This document shows positions 1-12,900 of a stretch of 64,000 nucleotides of DNA, one piece after another. Source of the DNA: Luidia sarsii. Lineage: Eukaryota > Echinodermata > Asteroidea > Paxillosida > Luidiidae. Position numbers and translations under genes: made by a program. The stretch spans positions 15,708,305 through 15,772,304 of the forward strand of contig OX465107.1 in NCBI GenBank assembly GCA_949987565.1, read 5' to 3'. The notes under the pieces are model-generated. The model ran no database searches, was not told where the DNA came from, and saw only the letters and a program-made list of their open reading frames with translations. Every line of letters begins with the position of its first letter. The stretch's first letter is position 1.

Positions 1-394
1 ACCCCCAGAAACAGAGAGAGAGACTGGCCTACATGTACCTGTGGCTAGAAGCTGGCTAAACAGAGGCAACAGAAAGCACGGGTCGTAAAGCTGAGACGAA
101 GCACCATCGGCCTTGGGATCATATGGAGTCTAGAGAAATCATTACAGAGAAGAATCTTAAAACAATATAGGTACCAGTATGTACCGGTAATAATCAAGCA
201 GTACTGACTCAATGTAAATTACTGACTTCAACAACAAAAACGCAGATTTCAAAACTCTACCAGGCCTCTTGATTTCAGAGATAAATGAAAATGAAATAGA
301 ATTCCCTGTGAGTTTCCATTTACTTACTTGATGTAATAAGCAATGAGTACTCACTGCCTTGCCTGATTGTCTATATCGAGTAGGGCAAACCCTC

Positions 395-815
395 ACTGAA
401 TTACATTCTGGGCATAGAATCCCTTGGTCACCGTAGTAATGCTGTCCGTCTAAGCCGTGAGAAAATGATGAAGCATCTTCGGACTATTCAACCACATGGT
501 CTCAACATCCAGGAGGGTAATGACTAACACCATGCAACTTTCTGATAATCCTTTTTTTGTGTTCACTCCTTCACACTTCTCTCTTTGATCTTTCCCCCTC
601 TTCTCACTAATCCCTACCCTACTCCTTACCCTTCCCTTTGATCTCACCCTACCAGTTTTACTCTTTGTCCTTTGTTTCTCATCCGTGTCCTATTCACTCT
701 CTTCCCCCTTCCTTTGTGTACATGTATCTGTGTTGCCTTGTCACTCTGCCTTTGAGAAAGGTACTGCTAGGATCGAAACGTCAGGCCCACTAAATTTTAT
801 GAATTACATTCTCCT
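395..815 (+). mobile_element. Penelope-like element relic: end of GIY-YIG endonuclease ORF plus 3' terminal unit
   Basis: Bases 395-525 code, with a break near 468, for the end of a PLE C-terminal endonuclease (IESLGHRSNAVRLSRE, then TIQPHGLNIQEGND). The intact copy near 29.6 kb shows the same region. A pyrimidine-rich 3' UTR follows, then the terminal hammerhead-like unit at about 747-790 (GCCTTTGAGAAAGG, GGATCGAAACGTCAGG). The 3' end is cut short relative to the 29.5 kb copy. It lies downstream of URB1 exon 22 in the next intron. Confidence 0.75.
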
Positions 816-990
816 CGCTGCAAACATAATTTTAGTAGTACTTCTATGATACACATCTTTAGTTTCATAAAACGGGTCAGGGCAGACACTGAAGGCAAGT
901 GTTAGTGGGTTCTCAGGCAACTGTGTCTCGATCTAAAAGCTAAATGGGATTTTGCATTGAGGCCACAGGCCAATCCCTTGAGACCATTAC

Positions 991-3900
991 CTGAAGTTTG
1001 CGATGAAGTGGGAACTGAAGGGCCGCTTCCCTCAGGGAGTCTGTGTCCAGCTGCTGCAGGACTTCCTTCATGCTGGGCTGTTGCCATAGGGTGGTGCCCA
1101 GGGCCTTCTGGGTCTGGTACTGGACCACTGCAGCCTGGCCCCATGCAGTGAGTCTGGACACCAGGCGAAGAGCGGCAGAGTGCGTTCTGTTAGCTTCCCT
1201 TCATCAGTCCAGGAGTGGAATTCACAAAGCCCTACGATGCATCATAACTCAACTTACGATGGATAACCCGTCATTCGTTGTGACAGCCTGTATAGTCTCT
1301 GTGCATCACTCATCAACTTGCAATTGATCGTAAGTTACGATGGGTTTTGTGAAATCTACTACAGGGCCCAAGTTCATAGAGCTGCTTAAGCACTCAACAT
1401 TTGCTGCAGCACAATATGTTGTGATTCACAAGAGCACTTTGCCAACCCAAACTTCAGTTATGTTTCATGCTGAGAGTAAAGAAGAGTAAAATACAAGTCA
1501 AAAGCACTTGACATGACATCACAGTGCGGTTTGTAAACCCGCTAACACAAGACTTTTCTTGCTTAGCAGATATTCACGCTTAAGCAGCTTGATGATAGTG
1601 GGCCCTAGGGTGGATCTCACAAAGCCCGTAACTCAAGCGATGGATAACCCGTCGGAATTTGTGAAAAGCCATATGGTTTCTATGCATTGCTCATCGTCTT
1701 GCGATTGATCGTAAGTTATGACGAGTTTGATGAACCACAGGATGACTGTGATGTCATTGCCCCCATCTTATCAAGCATTAAAGCAGGGTCTCTTAGGGGT
1801 GACCTGAATCTATCCATGGAAGCAAATCCACCTACATGTACATGTGTGTACAGCCATTCATAAATCACGCAAGCTGAGTAATACCGTCTTAACCCACAAA
1901 GAGCCGCGGGGGGGGGGGGGGGGGGGATTCGGCCCCCCCCTTTTTTTTATAGCGTCTCAATAATTTTGTTCTCCATGTTGAGGCTTTATGACTTTTTCGG
2001 CAATCTTCTTAGGCACATTTTGACACCAATTTTATTAAAATTGGTGATGCCGTTCTCTGACAATGAACATTTTTCAGGGCCATGGTATAGCTTGATGGAA
2101 TTTTTTTCCATTGACCGGTACACTACATAAAAGCATAGCATCCAAGGTGCATAGGGTATTTCTTTTCAGGATTCTTTGGCATAATTAGCTCATCAATATT
2201 GCTGCATGCAATTATTGGTTCTTCGTGTTTCATTATCATTGTCAAATATATTTAAATTTGGGAAATTCAATAAAAAACATCTGAAATTCAATAAAAAACA
2301 TCTGAAATTCAATAAAAAACAATGAAAACATAAACAAGCCCCAAAAATGGAATCATGAATAATTAATGAGCTATAATTACACAAAACATTATTTTTTTCT
2401 GATGAAATTTTACATAAATGTTCATTATGTAATCCTCTATCACCCTGCAAAATAACATTTGAATCCATCATTCTACGATCGAGATCTGAGGCGGGGGGGG
2501 GGGGGGGGGGGGGGGGCGAATCCCCCGCCCAGCTGTGAGATGGTAAAAATTACAGGCTGGTTCTTTGAGGGTTAAATGACCTAAAAAAAATCAAACTGTC
2601 ACAACTTAGAGAAAAGAGACCTGTAAGAAAGTCAAGCAGATATCAAGAAGGGAATACCAACGTGGTGGACGTGAAAGGGGCGAACACAAACGGAATATTG
2701 GTAAACAGTGTGCAATCAAGTTATGTCCATCCCATCTTTGATATTGAGATGATGGGGTCGGACGGTTAGGACAAGGAGAGTGAGAATTGATCCAACGGGG
2801 AGACCAGACTCACTTGTAGTTGGCTGGAACAGCTTGGTTCAGCTGGTACTGCTGCATCAGTGACAATATGACTGAGTCGGCTACACTCATTGTGGCATGG
2901 TAGCCTCCAACCAGCACAGCAAAATGACCCTCCTTGCAGCTCAGGGGCTCACGTTCAACTATGGTCAGCATCAATTTCACCAGAGACTCTACAGAAATGT
3001 ACGGAAACCAAGCTTTAAAAAAAGAGGCAAATTTTACACTTCTTTCTAACAACAGCATTTTACAAAAGCATTTAGCTTTTGTTTTTATCATTCTCTAGTA
3101 AAGATTCGATATCCGACCAGATACACAAATACAAGGCTCCATGTCATGGATCTTATCATTATAATTTTTTAACAATACAAAATTGAACCAATGTTACATC
3201 AAAGAGAAACCTTTTCCCAAGAGATAAATCCAAGAAAATACAAGACTGCTGGCCTTCAGGTTGGGTGGGACGGAGCAGGCGGATGGGATGGAATTTGATG
3301 GGATGGGATGGGATGGGATTTGATGGGATGGGATGGTATGGGATTTGATGGGATGGGATGGGATGGGATTTGATGGGATGGGATGGGATGGGATGGGATT
3401 TGATGGGATGGGATGGGATTTGATGGGATGGGATGGGATGGGATGGGATGGAATGGAATGGAATGGGAGGGATGGGATGGGAAGAATTGAATGTAATGGA
3501 ATGGGATGTAATGGAATGGGTGGGATGGAAAAGGATGGGAAAATAATATAATGGAACTGGATGGGATTCAATTTCATGGGATGGGATGAATGTGATGAAA
3601 TAAAATTGAATGGGATGGGATAGGATGGAATGGAATGGAATAGGATGGAACAGGATGGAATGGGATGAAATTTAATGGGATGGAAATGAAATGGAATAGG
3701 ATGCGATTGGTCTGATGGGATGGGCTGGAATTGGATGGGATGGGATGGTAAGGGACAGGACGGGACAGGATGAGATAAAAACCCAAGGCACAAACCTTTA
3801 ATTGGACAGCCGTCAGCAGTTGGTTGCTGGAGCACCGTGGGCAGGAAGAGTGAATGGCTCAGGAGGATCTGGTAGAGGATCACCAGGGGCAGGAGGTTCT

Positions 3901-6900
3901 TGGCTGCGTCGCCCTCTGGGTCTGGCTCCTCACCTCCGCCGGTCCCATTCCTGCGCGGTGCCCTGTAGATCACTCTCACCAGACTGGCAAGCAGCCGGAG
4001 CAGGGCGGCCGATTCAAAGCGGTGCTTCAGTCCATTTCGGACGAGGCTCTTCCACGCTTGCACGAGCGGGGCGGAAACACGCAGCGACTTGGCTTCTACA
4101 GTCTACGGGCAGAGTACGATCCAAAGAAAAATGTCTGTTTTAGAGACTGCAAGTGGAGGTGTGGTCAACAACGCATGTTCTGGGGTGGATTTCACAAAGA
4201 CTTACGATGCGTCGTAACTCAACTTACGATGGATCACCCATCGTAAGTTGTGATAAACCGTGTGTCTTGCGATTGATCGTAAGTTACGATGGGTTTGGTG
4301 GAATCAACTGCTGGTTGGATAACATCAAATCAAAGGACAAATCTGACAAGACCAAAGCTCCTGGCGGCCATCGCTCGCAGAAAGGCCCGGAGAAGATTGC
4401 CTGCTTCTTCAGGGCTGCACTTGAATCAAATGTCCTTTCCTGACGGATTTGTGAGCCGTTGATATGATGTTGCATAAGTCCCCTCACCTTTACAATTGCG
4501 GTTATTGCGGGCAGGTGATCTTCGACCTTTGACCCCGCATCTCCTGGACTGGCTTTCACCAGCTGGGTGAAGCCACGCAGGCAAGCCACTACCACTCCCT
4601 GGAGAACATCCTGCGTCGCCGCCTCAAGTTCATAGCCGGCCAGTTTCTCCACCGCGACTTGCCACGTCTCCAGCAAAAACCTGCACAGCAACCAGTTTTC
4701 AGAATACCCTTAAATATCTACCGGAGGGATACAAGAATGTTTCAAACTGCTCACTGGTAAGAATGACCACGAAACTACAAAGCTTTGCCTTTGAGAATGG
4801 TCTTGCTAGGATCGAAATATCAGGTCCTCGAACTTTTGAGATTTATGTATTGCAGGTCATTAAAACCCATACACTCTGTCTTTCCAAAGGTGTAGAACAA
4901 GAAGGTATCATATCAGCTTCTTCCCTCGTTCAGCCTCTCTCTGGAATTCCCTTCCTGTTTCATGATTCCCACCAGCCTACGATCTTGCCCTTTTTTAAGA
5001 GGAATGTAAATTCATATCTCCAGCCTTCCTGAGTTCCCTCTCTATCTCCTTCTTTCCTTAGCCCTTAACTTTGAGTGGCTTTATAGCCTTGTTTTGGGCG
5101 AGTTGGTAAAACCTTCAACTCACCTATTGAATGGTGCACTCCCCTTGCCTTTGTCAATACTGATGCACTTCCTGAGATAGCCACACACAGCCTTGTCCGT
5201 GCTGTGCTTCAGCAGATGAGTCATTACAGACAACTTTGTCCGATCGCTTTCCACGGGTCCGTCACTCTCCTCATAGTGCAAGATCCACATCTCCAACCAG
5301 CTCCAGTAGGCAGCGTAAAGAATATCAAATGTCTTCTTGCCTAAGATGAAAAGGAAAGAAGGTTGCTAATTACACATGATCAGTGAGCTTATTTTGAAAC
5401 ACACGGCCGCAGTTGAGACACTAGATAAAAGTGGACCAACACATACTGTGTCGTTAGCATTTTACAAACTGAAGTTACATGTAATACAAAAGACTGTTGC
5501 AAACTGCTCACTGACTAACATGACTAAAATGACCTGCAATACATAAATATCAAAAGATAGCGGGCCTGACGTTTTGATACTAGTAGGACCTTTCTCAAAG
5601 GCAAAGTTTTTAACTAACTGCACAAAAGACACGTTTCGAAAATAGAGCTTAGTTTTAGAAATTTAATAACATTTTCGAAAATTTTCTTTTTTGCCCCCCA
5701 TTTTTTAATGGATACTGAATAGGTGTTTCTTTGATATGGCAGTCTATGAGATTAACACCATGAAGTGATACTGGTTTCCATACTGAAATGATTTGGCAGT
5801 TCGTGGAGCAATCTGGCTGAGTGGAATGTGCCTAATCTGTCCTTGAGAAAGGTCTGGCTAGAATAGGGCCTTCTTTTTTTTCCAGATTGTTTTTTTGGGT
5901 GGGGGGGGGGGAGGGCACATTTAAGTCAATGAGCAGTTTGAAACATACGTGTAGGCCGTTTTTACGAAATGAAGGCTAAGGCTCAGGCTCAGGCTTCGTC
6001 TCCGTCTGACAAAACCTGAAAAATAATCCTGGTTGTGGTTTGTTTCCGAACCTGAAGGTAGGTTTATTGGCTTGATATATCTACAGGGTATTCCCAAAGA
6101 AACTGGGGCCAAATGCTTGTTTTTAGATGCCTGTGATATTATAATGAGTTATGAGTAACATACATATGACCAAAGCCCAAGCCCGAGCCTAAACTTTCAT
6201 TTCCAAAATGGCCACAACTGACTTACCTTTTGCCAGTATCTTCCATATCACTTTGACTCAATAGCACACACACACATCCAGCTCACCTTGGTTCGGGGCG
6301 CTCGAACTGCTGAAGTAGCTGTGCACTACAGGCAGCAGCGGGCTCCTCGTGTCCCTCAGTCGCTGTGCAGGGCGACGCTGACACCAATCTTCAAATACCG
6401 CCTGGTGGTGCTCGCTGCTCTTCACCAGCAAGCTCAGGAGAGAGCACTTGGCCTTAAGGGATGAGGGAGGAGTGAGCGAGCGTACAATAAATTGTTCCTG
6501 CAGTGTAGTAATGTATTCGACAACCCAATCTTATCTACATGTACACTGACATTGCAAACTGCTTACTAACTAAAAATGAACAAATCTCAAGATAATTAGA
6601 GGGCCTGAGATTTTGATCCGAGCAGGACCTTCCAAAAAGGCAGAAAGGCATTCATTAGGCCCTCTATTCTTTTTTTTACAGAGCAGTTTTCATTTTCAGT
6701 ACTGCATAGTGCATACTGCATACACACAATTTCAATATCTGACTACAGTAACATGCAACAACTTTGCAACCTGCTCACTAACTAAAATGACAAGAAAACG
6801 ACTATCAAATAATAGGAGGGCCTGATGATTCTATCCTAGCAGGACCTTTCTCAAAGGCAGATTTCTGTCTTTGAGAACAAATTAACAAAATTTGAATTTG

Positions 6901-9900
6901 TTCTGAAGTTCCCAGTCACTTTTTCCAATTCCTATTTTGGTTCAATGTCGCTCAACTTATTTCGTTTTCCATGCCATTTTGGCAAATACTGTCAACGACA
7001 GATGTCTGTCTTTGAGAAAAAAACTGACAAAATTTCAATTTGGTCTGAAGTTCCCGGTCACTTTTTCCAATTCCTATTAAGGTTCAATGTGGCTCAACTT
7101 GTCAACTCGTATTGCATATTGTTTTGGCAAATACTGTAAAGAACATCAAGTGCTCACCTCAGTAGGGTCCTCCAGCCAAGCGGTGAATACTGCGTCGGTG
7201 ATCAGACTTGTATGCCGGTGGTCGTCTTCCAGGAGCTGTGACAGGATGCGCACCATTCGATCGCAGTTGAACCTATGGGCCAACTCCGCCAATGTGGCCA
7301 TGTCGCCCGTGCTCATTTTCCGCGCATGGGGATCGCCGGTTTGATCTGGTTGCTGTCGTGAGTCGGTCAGCCTCTTGGCGACGACCTCCAACAGGCGACA
7401 GAGCGTCGCCCTGAGACCCTGCAGTTGTTTCTTCGACGAGGCAGTGCCGGCGACTGACCGGTCAGTCAACACGCCCAGCAAAGAAACCGCGGCTTCCGAG
7501 AGTTGCACGCCGTCGGCGTAGACGCACAGCTCCTCCACCAGTTGCGCGGCCGCCCTGAAGGAGTGATCTCCTCCTGTCGTCTTGGCCTCTCCGCCTCCCG
7601 TCTTCGCCCGCCTTCCCGCGAGCAGGCTAAAGAAATGCTGAAAGGCGGTCCGCACGATAGGCTCCAGCAACGGGTGCAGAGTGCTGCCCGGGAGATGCAG
7701 CTTGAAGGCATCCAGACATCTGTGGAAGCACGAGGCGACCGCCAGAGTCAGAGCCCGCACTCTGGGGGAGGCGTTCGTCCGGTGAGCGACTCCGCTCCCC
7801 AACCACGAGGCAAAAGCGGCGTGCTTCAGAATCAGCGCTGCCACGTCGGTCCACCATTCCCGAGTCGCTCCATCAGCCGGGCCACTCAGTGCCGAGTCTC
7901 CATCGTCAGCTGTGTCCTGGGAGCCATCCTTGTCCCGATGCCTGCTCCCCGCATGCCCCACAATTTTCTCCAGCATTTGAAGGTAGCTGGTCAAAACAGT
8001 CCCCACTTTCTAAAACCCAAACAAATCAAAACATAATTTCAAAGATTTAAAACAAATTCAAAACACTTTCCTGAATATCAACCATTTTGTGTGCATACAT
8101 TAAAAGATGAGATGAATCAAATGTACACAGAATGTACAATCTACACTCATTTTGCAATACAAACAATTTGAAAACTGCTTTAATACTGATATGAATGACT
8201 GGGCTATAACAAAGAATAGATGTCTAAGATTCGTATGTCCTCAGGAATTTTCTAAAAGGCAGAAGACCATTTTTTTAGGAATTTCCTGCCAGGGATTGAA
8301 ATCATAATTTGTCATCCAACTTTTAAAAAGTTCAATTTTTAGTGCAGAATTTCAACAGCATGTTATTTCTCTACGACTGAAGAAAAAATGGCACTGGGTC
8401 AGTTGCTTAAAAGCTCCTATGATTTTGGTGAGAATGATATCTCTGATGACGGCCAGAGCATACTGGTGGGAACGTCGAGTTACCACTCAGGTTCTTTTCA
8501 GAACCCCACCTCTTCCTTAAGAGATCTTATACATGGTGTCACTGCAAACCCTCCTATATCAAATGAAGAGTGGTAATCGGACCTTTGAACTGAGGTTGTA
8601 AATGTGCTTATCAATGGCAGTACTGTACCTTGGGGTGTATGCTGTGCACAGTGTTCACGTACATCAGCAGCTGTCTAGCCACTCGTAAGAGTGACTTCTG
8701 GTCACATTGCAGCAGTGTTGACATATCATCGTCAGACAGTGCCGTGCCTTGCAAGATGGACCCATGCAGCACACTCGTCCATGCCCACTTGGCCTCATCA
8801 GTATCCTTGTAGGACAGTGGCACATCGCTCTGTAAATCATCAACATGTCATTATGGGAAGGAGATCTAAGATCACTTTAAGACACCTTTTTCATTCATCA
8901 TGAAATTCCACACAAGCTAAGTTGTGAACTTGTGAGTCGGTCGAGGGAGGTGCATACCATCTGATTCCTTGTATGTCCCTTGTATTGGTTAGCACTGTGA
9001 TACATGTATGATTCATTGAGGAAGTACAAATTCTTAATTCAGGTAATGATTTCAGTTAGTATTATGAAGATTTGAATGGAAAAGCACATCTTGATGACAT
9101 GTGAATGATGTTTGACTTGCTTATTGCAAATATCCTGATGCTGACGGCAAGGACATCAACTGACACGCAATGAAGAGGTTTAAAAAAAAAATCAAATATC
9201 AAAATAAATATTGTATATACTACATTAGCATCTGAGCTATCCAGGGGCTAATTTCATAGAGCCGCTTAACGGTAAGCGATGCTTTCCCGCTTACTAAAGC
9301 AAAGGAAATTCGCTTAACGTAAGCGTATTTCACACTCAGGCTTAAGCAATTTTCGACGCTTGCTAACGTAAGCGATGAAAATGGCCGTGCGCGTCTATTT
9401 TACGGTCGTCTGCTTAAGCGAAGTCTGATATTTTCTGGTGCCAATCTGCAGGGTCCCTAAAATAAAAAAAATATGAAATTGAGACTGAAACGTTCGCTTA
9501 ACGGATGCTATGAAATGGCGTTACCGTTAAACGAGCCGCTTAAGCAAAAAAACGACGATTAAGCGGCTCTATGAAATTGGCCCAAGCTGTTAACTGGCAC
9601 CTACTAAACAATCAATAATAAAAAATAATAAATGTTGCTACACACATGTAGGGTGCGATTCAAAGACATTGGTTAATACCACATTAACTCATGCATATCT
9701 TCAAAGGTCAAAAAATACAGTACTTCAGATGCAAGCAATAGTTAAGTTAACTATTAAAACAGTATAGTAAATTAAATACCGGTAAGTATAAATGCCTGTA
9801 CATGTAGCTAATAATGTCAGTATTTTCATGAAGTGACAAATACTATTTGAATGCATCAGTTGCATAAAAACACACGTCAAGACAGAACGGTCCTGCTAGG

Positions 9901-12900
9901 ATTGAAACGTCAGGCCCACTAAATTTTGAGATTTGCATTTTGGTAATTTTGGTCAGTAATCAGTTTACAACATTTTGGTATATCACTTTAAGACAGAAAC
10001 CGGTATAACTTTCATGTTTCAAAATTTAGTGGGCCTGACATTTTGATCCTAGCAGGACCTTTCTCAAAGGTACATGTAGAGTGACAAGAACAAAACAGAT
10101 ACATGTACACGACGGAAGGGGGAAGAGAGTGAATAGAGCTTTCATGTTGTTAACCTCATGGGCCTCTGTATCACAAGAATAAATTTACACTACCCATTCA
10201 CAGACAGGCGAAAATACGCTTTGACAAATGTTGCAAACGTTCAAAGTGCTCTTTTCAAAAGGCATCTTTCAGTTCATGAAAATGCTGACTACCGGTAGGT
10301 GTCTTAATATGAAGAAATGTGATGTATTATTAGAACAAGGATCGATCACTCCACCTTGAGTAGATAGACAAACTACTTCCATGTACCGTGTATTGATCAC
10401 TGTGTGGATCGATTGAAGGCAGCCTGATACACAATTCATAATACTACATGGCTATGGCTTATATGTGCCATTATGCAGCATTGCCGTGCATTACTTGAGT
10501 AAGGATCAGTTCACTTGCGTAATTAGGTCACTGACTTTACCTTGTCCTTATCACTGTGTGGATAGCCAGGCAGCCAGAAATACCATTCATAATACAACAT
10601 GGCTATGGCTAATATGTGCCATTATGCAGCATTGCCGTGCATTACTTGAGTAAGGATCAGTTCACTTGCGTAATTAGGTCACTGACTTTACCTTGTCCTT
10701 ATCACTGTGTGGATAGCCAGGCAGCCAGAAATACCATTCATAATACTACATGGCTATGGCTAATATGTGCCATTATGCAGCATTGCACTGCATTATTTGA
10801 GCAAGGATCAGTAAACCTTGAGTAATCAGGTCACTGACTTTACCTTGTCCTTATCACTGTGTGGATAGCCAGGCAGCCAGACATACCATTCATAATATAA
10901 CATGGCTATGGCTAATATGTGCCATTATGCAGCATTGCAGTGCATTACTTGAGTAAGGATCAGTTCACTTGCGTAATTAGGTCACTGACTTTACCTTGTC
11001 CTCATCACTGTGTGGATAGCCAGGCAGCCAGACATACCATTCATAATACAACATGGCTATGGCTAATATGTGCCATTATGCAGCATTGCAGCGCATTATT
11101 TGAGCAAGGATCAGTAAACCTTGAGTAATCAGGTCACTGACTTTACCTTGTCCTCATCACTGTGTGGATAGCCAGGCAGCCAGACATACCATTCATAATA
11201 CAACATGGCTATGGCTAATATGTGCCATTATGCAGCATTGCACTGCATTATTTGAGCAAGGATCAGTAAACCTTGAGTAATCAGGTCACTGACTTTACCT
11301 TGTCCTTATCACTGTGTGGATAGCCAGGCAGCCAGACAGCAGAGTACTTCAGCACGTACAGCCAGCTGGGGTCTTGGCTGAGGCAGTTTCCCTCGGACTG
11401 GGAAAGTCGTCGGAGGAGCAGGCACATTGTCACGGGGTTCTCCTGTGCGTCCAGAATGCTCAGTGCCACGGACGACAAATACTGGCCGAAATGTTCTACA
11501 ACACAGACGGCAAGGCAGGGAAAGTAAAGAGTTGACAGGAACATAAAGGGCAACAATTCCACAATCATAAAGAATGAATGCAATGAAGTGAATGATACTG
11601 GGGTGAATTAATGCAATATACTTGGAATCCTGTGAATTATAACAAAGTGAATGATATCAGCGTCATTCTTAATTCAGATGATTCTCTTAAACATACGCTT
11701 TCCGAGAATTTAGAACAAATTCAGATTAATTCTGACATGCATTGTGACAATACTTTGACTTTCGACGCCATTTATTCGAAGAAAAAAAAAAGGACTTTTG
11801 GAGAAGATGCCTCATTGTGCCATCTTAGGTCACTTAATCTATCATCAATAGAGTCATTGCAACTGAGACACCTACCCAGGTCAGGAGCTCCGAGCTGTGT
11901 GAGAATCTGCAGGGCAGAGGGTAGCAAGGCACTGCAAGGCAAAGGCTCCACCTCGGTCGATGCGCTTGCCGGACCTTCCTCAGAGGTGGCTTCGAGGTCA
12001 CCGCCAGTCAGGTCAAAGGTTTGCGCCTCAGCTGCCACAGCATTGTCATGGCTGGATGCGGATCCTGCACAAACGGTGAGCGCACACTTGATTACAACGG
12101 GATCACAAAATGATCACAGTGGCTCGGATGTTTTGGTCTCAGCCGGATCTTTTCTTTGTATCGCCTCCTGCGATCCCATTGCAGAACTGCTTCACATACC
12201 TGTTTTTTTCATATTCTAGAAAGTTTGACTGTGACGTCACCTACATGTATGCCATGTATCTTCTTAGAATGAGTATAGCGACGAGGAGAGACTGAACTCA
12301 GAGGCTCAACCTTTTGGACAGTGTGTTGGCAGTGTGTTGGCAGTGTGTGGACAGTGTGTGGACAGTGTGTGGACAGTGTGTGGACAGTGTGTTGGCAGTG
12401 TGTGGACAGTGTGTGGACAGTGTGTGGACAGTGTGTGGACAGTGTGTTGGCAGTGTGTGGACAGTGTGTGGACAGTGTGTGGACAGTGTGTGGACAGTGT
12501 GTGGACAGTGTGTGGACAGTGTGTGGACAGTGTGTGGACAGTGTGTGGACAGTGTGTGCTTGTCGGCAGGAGACAAACTTCTGTCATTCTCAAAAGAGAT
12601 GGCAAACATGGCAAACGCCCAGCAAACTATCCACATTGTGATTCCACCATGCATCGGGCAAAGCACTGAGCATTCAGTGTTTATCACATCAAGCAGGGCA
12701 AAACCTCATTACATTCTCTGCCAGGGAATCATGAGTCAGAATTACATTGAAAATATAAACAACGTTTGCAACTCGGGTTTGCAATGGAATTACCTGAAAC
12801 AGGATGTCTGACAAAATGGTGGCAATTTGTCGGACCTTAAATCGCGCGTTGCGATCGGTCAATTTGTCAAGGGGCGTGGCCTACTGGAATGTGGTATTGT

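Noticed and set aside
3194..3790. Pro/Ser/His-rich ORF continuing from URB1 exon 20
   Set aside because: It is read-through of the GGGAT satellite. The exon ends at a good GT donor at 3796 and joins exon 21 in phase.
7503..8036. 177-aa plus-strand ORF
   Set aside because: It is antisense to the large URB1 exon 16. The open frame results from the GC-rich coding sequence on the other strand.
10465..11128. Repeated MPLCSIAVHYLSK ORFs as a gene family, or the array as a CRISPR
   Set aside because: They are the plus-strand shadow of the 151-bp URB1 repeat. The units are contiguous with no unique spacers, and this is animal DNA.
12298..12669. Several overlapping ORFs with VDSVWTVCGQC or HTVHTLSTHCP repeats
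   Set aside because: These come from an 11-bp minisatellite read in different frames on both strands. There is no domain, no splice context and no start context.
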